Positions 1 through 4,354 of a stretch of 5,040 nt of DNA are shown one piece after another. Made by a program: the position numbers and the translations under genes. The DNA comes from JBBQZL01 sp038207745 (GTDB lineage Bacteria; Actinomycetota; Thermoleophilia; Solirubrobacterales; 70-9). The notes below the pieces were generated by a model that worked only from the letters and a program-made list of their open reading frames with translations, made no database searches and was not told where the DNA came from. The DNA is taken from assembly GCA_038207745.1 (NCBI GenBank), contig JBBQZL010000189.1, positions 1-5,040 of the forward strand, written 5' to 3'. How positions within the stretch are numbered: position 1 is the first letter of the stretch; each line of letters opens with the position of its first letter.

Positions 1-77
1 AGGGGCAGGAGGGGCAGGAGGGGCAGGAGGGGCAGGAGGGGCAGGAGGGGCAGGAGGGGCAGGAGGGGCAGGAGGGG
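1..77. repeat. 9-bp G-rich tandem array (minisatellite)
   Basis: Eight exact head-to-tail copies of AGGGGCAGG are followed by a partial AGGGG. The array is cut by the left edge, so its true length is unknown. On the + strand it gives at least nine GGGG runs spaced by five bases, which fits the sequence rule for a G-quadruplex. The unit is a multiple of three, and all three + frames stay open through it (Gly-Gln-Glu, Gly-Ala-Gly or Arg-Gly-Arg repeats) until stops at 167, 175 and 201. It could therefore be the repetitive tail of a gene entering from the left, but nothing favours one frame. Confidence 0.95.
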
Positions 78-304
78 GATCAACCCCAAATCAATGTTCA
101 GTACGATCTATCCGGGCAGAACACGAACCCGTCTCGGCAGAGCCCGTTACGGAACCGGGGATGCGGTGAACTACTGATGTCGCTCCCGGTTGAGGGGATC
201 TAGCCTGCAAGACACGGTTGGTGGCCTATCGGTGCGCACCGTCGGGCAGCTCGCTGTGTTGCGGTGGTAACGGGCACTTCTTGAAGCTGACCTCCCCTGT
301 TCGG
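78..304. other. gene-free stretch
   Basis: No convincing coding region is seen. Three + frames entering from the repeat end at 167-203, and their third-position composition is not as GC-rich as the true genes here. A short GGGG/CCCC hairpin (75-87) borders the repeat. A perfect 12-bp palindrome, CGGTGCGCACCG, lies at 230-241, about 60 bp beyond the stop of the minus-strand gene that follows. It could be an operator, a weak terminator or chance. Confidence 0.5.
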
Positions 305-562
305 CTAGTAGGAGTCCGCGACCGCTTGTGGGGTAGGGCCGTCGCTCGCCTTCCGGACCCCCCGGAAGAGAGAGACGGCCCGAACCCTCTCCGGTTCACG
401 CTTCCTTCTTGAAGGAGCCCCTCGCTGCCACCACTCCGGGCAGAACACCAGCAGCTCGCCCGTCCCGTCTGAGGCGGCCCGCCAGTCGTCGTCGGCGTTC
501 TCGCCGGGGCGAGGGGCGCGACCGCAGTTGGTACAGACGAGATTCTCGCTGTCAGGCTGCAT
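305..562 (-). CDS. small CxxC (zinc-ribbon-like) hypothetical protein, possibly decayed
   Basis: An 85-residue protein with an early CTNCG motif (C10, C13), an acidic middle (ENADDDWR) and a second motif CPEWW (C41). This layout resembles small actinobacterial proteins with two CxxC-type knuckles, in which the second usually reads CPEC. Here the fourth cysteine is Trp44, so a complete four-cysteine zinc site is absent. The arginine-rich sequence after residue 47 does not look like a conserved tail, so it may be a frameshifted or mutated end. The start at 562 is chosen because the CxxC lies close to the N-terminus in such proteins; an in-frame ATG at 589 would add nine residues. Neither start has a good Shine-Dalgarno. 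Function is unknown; metal binding or a role with nucleic acid would be guesses. Confidence 0.55.
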   Translation of the reverse strand: MQPDSENLVCTNCGRAPRPGENADDDWRAASDGTGELLVFCPEWWQRGAPSRRKREPERVRAVSLFRGVRKASDGPTPQAVADSY

Positions 563-758
563 GTTCACGGCTTCGACCAACGCCCACATCAGCGGCGCCT
601 ACCAGGTCACAGCTGGCACCTGCGCGGCATCCGGACCGTTTACGGCCACCCGCCGTTCATAGCTCCCCGTCTCGATCAACGGGTCCGCGCCTAGCCCGCC
701 ATCCGCAACCACTTCTGAGCGGCGAGCACGGCGACGCTGACTTGGCCCACTGTGCGGG

Positions 759-770
759 AATGTTCCCTGA
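759..770. repeat. 12-bp shared motif, copy 1
   Basis: AATGTTCCCTGA occurs here and again at 1521-1532 in the same orientation, one copy on each side of the DUF6220-like gene. The flanks are also alike (GG before; C- and G-rich after). It could be a dispersed intergenic repeat or a binding site. Two copies cannot separate that from chance. Confidence 0.3.
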
Positions 771-849
771 ACGGCAGACACCAGGAGAACCCGGGCCGGT
801 CGCGCGTGAGCGGCAGGACCTCTCCAGGCTGAGGCCCTGCAGCATCGCG

Positions 850-867
850 CGGCCGTGTCTACGGCCG
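850..867. other. GC-rich hairpin
   Basis: CGGCCGT and ACGGCCG form a perfect 7-bp stem around a four-base loop GTCT. It lies about 70 bp past the stop of the minus-strand membrane protein gene. There is no run of T on the minus side, so a terminator role is only possible. Confidence 0.3.
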
Positions 868-892
868 GAGGTTTCGTGCACTGGGAACATGT

Positions 893-919
893 TGACGAGC
901 AGCGGCTGGGTTCTCGTCA
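893..919 (-). terminator. possible terminator hairpin after the membrane protein gene
   Basis: TGACGAG (893-899) and CTCGTCA (913-919) are perfect inverted repeats of seven bases with a 13-base loop, placed 17 bases after the stop codon at 937. The position suits a transcription end for that gene. There is no T-tract afterwards, which is common in actinobacterial terminators but leaves the call weak. Confidence 0.3.
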
Positions 920-936
920 GTTTCTGGCCCGGGCGT

Positions 937-1392
937 TTACGCGGCAGACGTCGCCGGCGCCACGGTTTGCGCACCCCGCCAGGCTTGGTGGGTCATGTAG
1001 CCGGTGAGGCCGAAAATGGCAAGCGCGTTGATGCCGTGGAGAACGCCAATCGCGTGAGTACTCTCGCTCGCCCACGCGAGGACGATCTGGACGACGACTG
1101 CGATCGGGACAGCGAGTGCAAACAGGATGCGCCGCTTCCCAAGCCGAGCCGCGAGGGCGAGGAGCAGGAGAACGATGGAGGCGAGGAAGATCAGGTAGCC
1201 GAACCCCGTGTGGAAGCCGAAACCGTGGTCGAACACCTTCGCGCTGATCAGCTTGTGCTCGTCTGTGCCCTTCTGGTCTCCGAGCTTCTGGGCCGCGTAG
1301 AACGCTCCGTACGCCGCCCCCGCAATCTGAGCCACCACGGCCAGAAACAGAAGCGTGATCCAGTACCGGTAGATCGTTCCAAGAGCCCTCAC
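937..1392 (-). CDS. DUF6220-like four-helix membrane protein
   Basis: A 151-residue integral membrane protein with four hydrophobic segments at about residues 8-32, 60-82, 87-107 and 113-134. Conserved-looking histidines stand at helix ends (D55-H56, H61 in FHTGFGYL, H113, H119 in LHGINAL). This pattern, with FHxxxG before helix 2 and LHxxNAL in helix 4, matches my memory of the DUF6220 family. The histidines could bind a cofactor such as heme, but that is speculation and the function is unknown. The start is GTG at 1392, supported by GAGGTG at 1398-1403 five bases upstream and by a promoter at 1423-1451. It appears to be a single-gene transcript: the regulator remnant on the upstream side ends 196 bp away and no gene follows closely. 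An alanine-rich tail ends the protein. Confidence 0.8.
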   Translation of the reverse strand: MRALGTIYRYWITLLFLAVVAQIAGAAYGAFYAAQKLGDQKGTDEHKLISAKVFDHGFGFHTGFGYLIFLASIVLLLLALAARLGKRRILFALAVPIAVVVQIVLAWASESTHAIGVLHGINALAIFGLTGYMTHQAWRGAQTVAPATSAA

Positions 1393-1397
1393 CGCCG

Positions 1398-1403
1398 CAC
1401 CTC
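1398..1403 (-). promoter_or_regulatory. Shine-Dalgarno deciding the GTG start at 1392
   Basis: GAGGTG on the minus strand, five bases from the GTG codon. It is one of only two clear ribosome binding sites in the window and supports GTG rather than a later ATG. Confidence 0.65.
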
Positions 1404-1422
1404 GCGAACTAGGGAACGGAAG

Positions 1423-1451
1423 ACCCTAAACCGGCCCGACGAGGAAATCAA
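1423..1451 (-). promoter_or_regulatory. promoter of the DUF6220-like gene
   Basis: On the minus strand, TTGATT (1446-1451, -35) is separated by exactly 17 bases from TAGGGT (1423-1428, -10). The -10 fits the actinobacterial TANNNT rule, and the -35 matches four of six consensus positions. Transcription would start near 1416, leaving a leader of roughly 25 bases that contains the Shine-Dalgarno. Confidence 0.55.
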
Positions 1452-1452
1452 T

Positions 1453-1464
1453 GGGCGGCCGCCC
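1453..1464. promoter_or_regulatory. 12-bp palindrome next to the -35 box
   Basis: GGGCGGCCGCCC is a perfect palindrome whose edge is one base from the -35 hexamer of the membrane protein promoter. That is where an activator or repressor dimer could bind. In DNA this rich in G and C, such palindromes also arise by chance. Confidence 0.3.
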
Positions 1465-1520
1465 GCACACTGCTTAGCGGTTCACAGACGGGATGACGGC
1501 TGCGTGCGCCGGTGTTTGGC

Positions 1521-1532
1521 AATGTTCCCTGA
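1521..1532. repeat. 12-bp shared motif, copy 2
   Basis: Second copy of AATGTTCCCTGA (first at 759-770), in the gap between the membrane protein promoter and the MarR remnant. Nothing else is recognised in the gap 1465-1587. Confidence 0.3.
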
Positions 1533-1587
1533 CGGGTCGGGGGGCGTCGGGCTACGTGGGCCGCCGAGGTGGTCGGGTTTCCCGGGT

Positions 1588-1870
1588 TCAGCGGAGTTGG
1601 TCGAGGACTTGGGCGAGGCGTGTTCGTTCGGGCCCGAGGGCGAGGAAGGCGCCGCGTAGTCGCTGGCGTGCGGTTGGTGTGAGGTGTAGGTGCGAGCTGC
1701 GCCGGTCGGTTGGGTTCGGGGTGCGTGTGAGGAGGCCTGCGCGGGCGGCGCTTTCAATGAGTTGGGTGATGCTCGCTTGAGAGGTCTGGAGCGGCTGGCG
1801 GAGTGAGGTGACGGTCGCGGGTGTGCCGGAGTTCGGTGGCAGCCTGGTAGTCGGGGCGCGGTGTGGTCAC
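1588..1870 (-). pseudogene. MarR-family transcriptional regulator remnant, N-terminal half deleted
   Basis: The frame read from 1818 down to the TGA at 1590-1588 encodes 76 residues that look like the C-terminal half of a MarR winged-helix protein: a recognition-helix segment TSQASITQLIESAARAGLL, a wing TRTPNPTDRRSSHLHLTP with the usual D-R-R, then the dimerisation helix (GPERTRLAQVLDQL). This frame has no start codon and meets a TGA near 1868. In another frame, 1870 to about 1822 starts with GTG and reads a plausible MarR N-terminus (PDYQAATELRHT). The two pieces meet near 1815-1825 out of frame. Intact MarR proteins have some 40-50 more residues there, so an internal deletion with a frameshift is the simplest reading. 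No single frame gives a whole protein. An alternative GTG at 1936 overlaps the pilin stop as GTGA. The DNA-binding function is presumably lost. Confidence 0.7.
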
Positions 1871-1932
1871 GGGTGTGCGGTGCAGGATTCCCGAGTCAGT
1901 CGCTGGCTCCTCCGTGGAACCCAGTCGAGCGG

Positions 1933-2403
1933 TCACTTGCAGTTCTTGTTGTTCTTGAATGACTGGTCCGAGATTCCGGGCCCCATTGCGCTCCAGGTGC
2001 GTCCACTTTCGGTAGCGGTGAGGCAGTAGGCGGTGGCGGTCGTCTTGCCGGATACGACGGCAAGTGTGTTTGCGAGGCCGGCGTCATAGTTCGTGCGGAG
2101 CAGGCCGGCGGTCATGCCCTTGTAGCCGACGGTGTTCTTCTTGTTGTCGGCGTCGCCCTTGGCGCCGATGTTGTCGGCTGCGAACATCTCGGCTGCGGGA
2201 GCCGCTGCCCGGATGTTGGCTTTGGCCGCGGTGTCCGCGGCACGGGTGCGGAAACCGAGGTAGGAGGGGACTGCTACCGCCAGCAGAATCGCGACGATCA
2301 CCAGCACGATGAGCAGCTCGATCAGAGTGAATCCTCGTTGTCCGTTGACGGCAACGAGCCGGAGACGGACGCGATCAGTAAGGGTCCTGTCAAAGTGAAT
2401 CAT
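1933..2403 (-). CDS. type IV pilin-like protein (prepilin N-terminal methylation motif)
   Basis: A 156-residue prepilin. A 24-residue leader with net positive charge ends in Gly24, followed by the classic prepilin peptidase site GFTLIELL, with Phe as residue 1 and Glu as residue 5 of the mature chain, then a hydrophobic helix to about residue 45 (ending AVPSYLGF). The remaining globular part has two cysteines, C127 and C155, near the C-terminus, placed like the disulfide that closes the D-region of type IV pilins. The protein should be cleaved and N-methylated by a PilD-type peptidase and assembled at the membrane. No assembly ATPase, platform protein or peptidase is in the window, so it is an orphan here. 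The ATG at 2403 gives a normal leader; longer readings upstream are not protein-like. The ribosome site is weak (GAGCGG, about six bases upstream). No clear promoter was found in 2404-2554. Confidence 0.88.
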   Translation of the reverse strand: MIHFDRTLTDRVRLRLVAVNGQRGFTLIELLIVLVIVAILLAVAVPSYLGFRTRAADTAAKANIRAAAPAAEMFAADNIGAKGDADNKKNTVGYKGMTAGLLRTNYDAGLANTLAVVSGKTTATAYCLTATESGRTWSAMGPGISDQSFKNNKNCK

Positions 2404-2535
2404 GGTCCGCTCTATCGGCAGGCCGCCTAGTTGACTTGAGCCGAAGGCAACCACGCGGCAAGAGAGCGCCCACCTGCCCCAGTTCGGGAATGTCGCATGA
2501 GGGAGGTTGGGCGCCGAGAGGGCATGGCGTTCGCC

Positions 2536-2550
2536 CCGCGCGGATCGCGG
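2536..2550 (-). terminator. weak hairpin just past the HTH gene stop
   Basis: CCGCG and CGCGG make a 5-bp stem with a 5-base loop, four bases after the stop of the disrupted HTH gene. It has no T-tract. The position fits a terminator, but the stem is short. The rest of the gap to the pilin start (2404-2535) shows nothing else. Confidence 0.2.
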
Positions 2551-2786
2551 TCGGTCAGGCAGCCTTCTTGCGGCGGCTGGCGTTCTTGAATTCAAGGATG
2601 AGCGCGTCGCGTGTGGCGGTCGCGGCGGCGGCCTCGTCGGGTGTGCCTTCGCGAAGAGCCGTCTTGTGTGCCTTGTGCGCTGTCTTGATCTCGTCCCGGA
2701 GTTGTGATGCCCAGGCTTTCGCGAGGCGCTGGTGCGCGGCTTGTTTGGAGACGCCGAGCGCCGCGCCTATCTCTACCCATGAGTGA

Positions 2787-2789
2787 TGC
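2787..2789. repeat. target-site duplication, left copy
   Basis: TGC directly next to the left end of the element, matching TGC at 4074-4076. Three bases is the usual duplication for IS3-family insertions. Taking out one copy with the element repairs the HTH reading frame. Confidence 0.85.
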
Positions 2790-2816
2790 TGGAGTTGCCC
2801 CGTTTCCGTTGACACC
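2790..2816. repeat. terminal inverted repeat (distal, 3' of transposase)
   Basis: Begins TGGAGTTG and ends CGTTGACACC. It differs from the other repeat at positions 9, 14, 16 and 17. It contains on the minus strand a GTG (2815-2813) in frame with the HTH fragment, and ends seven bases short of the orfB stop codon. Confidence 0.9.
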
Positions 2817-2822
2817 TGAGGG

Positions 2823-3710
2823 TTAGGCCGCGATGGCCTCCTGTTGGTGTCGTTGTTCGTAGTCGGTGGGGCTGAGGTAGTCGAGGCTGGAGTGTCGCCT
2901 GCGGGTGTTGTAGAAGCATTCGATGTACCAGAAGATCCTGATGCGGGCCTGCTCGCGGGTCGCGAATCGTTCGCGGCGGAGGAGCTCTTTCTCGAGGCTC
3001 GCGAAGAACGTCTCGGCGAGGGCGTTGTCCCAGGGGTCACCGATCGAGCCCATCGAGAGGTCGATCCCTGAGTGCTGAGCGTAGGTGCCATAGACAAGGC
3101 TCGTGTACTGCGAGCCGTGATCGGAATGAGCCACGACGCCGGCGGCCGCGTCGCCGCGTGAGCTGACCGCCATCCCCAGTGCGTCCAAGACGAGTTCGGC
3201 CTGCAGGTTGTCGCGCATCGACCAGCCGATGATCCGCCGGCTGAAGACGTCCTGGACGGCGGCGAGGAAGAGGAAGCCTTGCCCGGTCTGCACGTACTTG
3301 AGGTCGCAGACCCAGAGCCGGTTCGGCTCCGCCCTCGCGAAGTCGCGGTCGACGAGATCAGGAGCCGACGGCCGGACCGGGTCTCTTGTGGTTGTGCGCG
3401 GCCTGCCACGGCGGCCATCCGCGCCCCGCAACCCGTGCTGGCGCATCAGCCTGGCGACGCGTTTGCGGCCGACCAGGATGCCCTCGGCGAGCCGCAGCTC
3501 GGCGTGGATCCGCGGAGCGCCGTAAATCCCCTCGCTCTCGGCGTGCACCCGACGGACCCGCTCGCTGAGCTTGGCGTCGGCGACCGCCCGCGCACACGGG
3601 GGCCGCCGCATCCACGCGTAGTAGCCCGCGCGGCTGACACCGAGCACGCGGGCGAGCAGGGAGACGTCGTAGCGTGCTCTCTCCTCGTCGATCAAACGGA
3701 AACAACTCAC
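2823..3710 (-). CDS. IS3-family transposase OrfB (integrase-like catalytic subunit)
   Basis: A 295-residue transposase catalytic protein. An N-terminal HTH_21-type region (about 45-100, with SEGIYGAPRIHAELR) is followed by an rve/integrase core. The triad is D136 (WVCDLKYV), D197 (HSDHGSQYTS) and E233 (NALAETFF), with 35 residues between the last two as expected for D,D(35)E of this family. The C-terminus FYNTRRRHSSLDYLSPTDYE is also typical. It cuts and joins the element ends, normally as an OrfAB fusion. The GTG start at 3710 overlaps the orfA stop as GTGA, so translational coupling is likely if no frameshift occurs. The -1 frame upstream of 3710 is open back into orfA, allowing an OrfAB fusion. 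No mutation is seen in catalytic positions. Confidence 0.95.
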   Translation of the reverse strand: MSCFRLIDEERARYDVSLLARVLGVSRAGYYAWMRRPPCARAVADAKLSERVRRVHAESEGIYGAPRIHAELRLAEGILVGRKRVARLMRQHGLRGADGRRGRPRTTTRDPVRPSAPDLVDRDFARAEPNRLWVCDLKYVQTGQGFLFLAAVQDVFSRRIIGWSMRDNLQAELVLDALGMAVSSRGDAAAGVVAHSDHGSQYTSLVYGTYAQHSGIDLSMGSIGDPWDNALAETFFASLEKELLRRERFATREQARIRIFWYIECFYNTRRRHSSLDYLSPTDYEQRHQQEAIAA

Positions 3711-4003
3711 CGCTGATCGGTCTCCCTGGCAAAGAAAACCGCTGCCTTCCTGAGAATCTCCTTCTCCTGCTGCAAGACCCGGTTCTCGCGACGGAGCCGC
3801 ACCAGCTCCGCCCGCTCCTCCGTCGTCAGGCCGTCCTCACGCACACCACGATCGAGCTCGTCCTGGCGCAACCAGTTCCGTAGCGTCTGCTCCGAACAAC
3901 CGAGCTCGACCGCCAGCTGCCGCGGCGTCCGCGCCTTCGCACGCAACAGCCGCACCGCCTCCATCTTGAACTCCGCCGGATACGGAGGTCTCGTCCTGGG
4001 CAT
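3707..4003 (-). CDS. IS3-family transposase OrfA (DNA-binding subunit)
   Basis: A 98-residue protein with an HTH_Tnp_1-type helix-turn-helix at about residues 8-48 (YPAEFKMEAVRLLR, then LAVELGCSEQTLRNWLRQ). A leucine-zipper coiled coil follows at about 60-88 (LVRLRRENRVLQQEKEILRK). It binds the element's ends and, alone, usually damps transposition; joined to OrfB it forms the active enzyme. The ATG at 4003 is chosen because GAGGAG (4012-4017) lies eight bases upstream; a GTG at 4006 would add one residue. The end reads FFARETDQR then TGA, overlapping orfB by four bases. No A-rich slippery heptamer is present near the end; GGTTTTCTTT near 3730-3740 is the only candidate slip region. Confidence 0.93.
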   Translation of the reverse strand: MPRTRPPYPAEFKMEAVRLLRAKARTPRQLAVELGCSEQTLRNWLRQDELDRGVREDGLTTEERAELVRLRRENRVLQQEKEILRKAAVFFARETDQR

Positions 4004-4026
4004 CACACACGCTCCTCTCCCGAGCC

Positions 4027-4054
4027 ACTTGACTCGAAAGCATCACGGTGTCAA
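4027..4054 (-). promoter_or_regulatory. possible orfA promoter reaching into the inverted repeat
   Basis: TTGACA on the minus strand (4049-4054), a perfect -35, lies in the conserved inner part of the transposase-proximal repeat. After 16 bases comes TCAAGT (4027-4032), a poor -10 with three of six matches. The orfA start is 23 bases further. The -35 is convincing, the -10 is not. Confidence 0.3.
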
Positions 4055-4073
4055 CGAGACCGGGTCAACTCCA
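4047..4073. repeat. terminal inverted repeat (transposase-proximal)
   Basis: Read on the minus strand it begins TGGAGTTG and ends CGTTGACACC, matching the distal repeat at 23 of 27 positions. The 5' fragment of the HTH gene reads through it and meets a TGA at 4045-4043. Confidence 0.9.
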
Positions 4074-4076
4074 TGC
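4074..4076. repeat. target-site duplication, right copy
   Basis: TGC directly next to the right end of the element, pairing with 2787-2789. Confidence 0.85.
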
Positions 4077-4239
4077 TGAATCGCTGCTCGCACTGCGGTA
4101 CGCTCGGATTCTTCGAGACCCTGTTGGATTTGACCGATCGCCGTCAACGCTGCCAGCGGGTCTGTGGCGATCGTGTTCTCGAGCGCGCGGTCGAGTGCCG
4201 TTCTTATCTGTGTGATGTTCTCCATGTCGTCGTCGCGCG

Positions 4240-4268
4240 GGGATACGCCATCAAACTCGCGGGGTCAG
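4240..4268 (-). promoter_or_regulatory. possible promoter of the disrupted HTH gene
   Basis: On the minus strand, CTGACC (4263-4268) and TATCCC (4240-4245) are 17 bases apart and 14 bases before the ATG at 4225. Matches to consensus are four and three of six. The gap to the GNAT gene (4226-4354) must hold divergent promoters, which gives this pair some weight. Confidence 0.25.
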
Positions 4269-4318
4269 GTGCCGCGCCGGAGCGTCCACAGGACGGCGTG
4301 CGGCGACTTGGTCGCATG

Positions 4319-4348
4319 TTGACACCGGGGATGGGGCTCTGTCAGAGT
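4319..4348 (+). promoter_or_regulatory. promoter for a leaderless GNAT transcript
   Basis: A perfect -35 TTGACA (4319-4324) is followed after 18 bases by CAGAGT (4343-4348). This is a partial -10 keeping the important A2 and T6. The ATG at 4355 follows after six bases, the spacing expected when transcription starts at the start codon itself. No Shine-Dalgarno precedes this ATG, consistent with a leaderless message. Confidence 0.4.
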
Positions 4349-4354
4349 TCCTCG

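Larger units (their letters stand above)
563..892. other. gene-free stretch with possible remnants
   Basis: Open frames here on both strands are arginine- and serine-rich, with low-complexity compositions typical of shadow frames in GC-rich DNA. One minus-strand segment near 690-770 reads as a short plausible C-terminus (ending AQKWLRMAG, stop near 690), but it is too short to assign. The stretch also holds a copy of the shared 12-mer AATGTTCCCTGA (759-770) and a GC hairpin (850-867). Confidence 0.45.
2790..4073 (-). mobile_element. complete IS3-family insertion sequence, 1284 bp
   Basis: The element is bounded by 27-bp imperfect inverted repeats (23 of 27 positions match) with TG...CA ends, and flanked by TGC duplications. 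It carries orfA and orfB on the minus strand in the usual IS3 arrangement, with orfB in the -1 frame relative to orfA. Both genes are full length and the catalytic triad is present, so the copy looks capable of moving. Perfect flanks and the clean frame of the interrupted gene suggest a fairly recent insertion. I cannot name the exact element or settle its subgroup; the ends and proteins resemble IS3 or IS51-group members from actinobacteria. Confidence 0.95.
2555..4225 (-). pseudogene. small helix-turn-helix protein gene split by an IS3-family element
   Basis: The 5' part (4225-4077) encodes MENITQIRTAL... to residue 51; the 3' part (2789-2555) encodes the rest. Joining them after removing 2790-4076 gives one continuous frame of 127 residues, with the junction RAAIQH|HSWVEIGAAL. 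The restored protein has a helical N-terminal region (1-50), a helix-turn-helix at about residues 53-74 (WVEIGAALGVSKQAAHQR) and a lysine- and alanine-rich tail ending RRKKAA. It resembles small actinobacterial proteins with a WxxIGxALGVSxQAAxxR motif, thought to bind DNA; the target is unknown. As it stands, the 5' part reads into the element and stops at 4043 after 60 residues. The 3' part, including the whole HTH, has an in-frame GTG at 2815 within the element's outer repeat, so an 86-residue product is possible. The ATG at 4225 has no Shine-Dalgarno, and a TGA lies in frame upstream. Confidence 0.9.

Noticed and set aside
1..77. CRISPR-like array
   Set aside because: Units are contiguous 9-mers without spacers.
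690..770. Possible C-terminal fragment ending AQKWLRMAG on the minus strand
   Set aside because: Only about 25 residues look protein-like, with no start codon and no recognisable family. Too short to support.
657..974. A 105-residue minus-strand frame overlapping the end of the membrane protein gene
   Set aside because: Composition is Arg/Gly/Ser-rich with no motif, and it overlaps the true gene's C-terminus in another frame.
409..1659. A 416-residue open frame on the + strand
   Set aside because: It covers the opposite strand of the DUF6220-like gene and part of the Zn-knuckle gene. It is rich in Arg, Pro and Ser with no domain pattern, as expected of an antisense frame in GC-rich DNA.
2555..3418. 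A 287-residue minus-strand open frame joining orfB sequence to the HTH fragment
   Set aside because: Within the element it is an alternate frame of orfB with Ser/Arg/Thr-rich sequence. Only its last part, the HTH fragment, is real.
4318..4326. GTTGACACC, the same nine bases as in both inverted repeats of the element
   Set aside because: It contains the consensus -35 TTGACA and is not followed by further similarity to the element's ends, so a third end or solo repeat is not supported.
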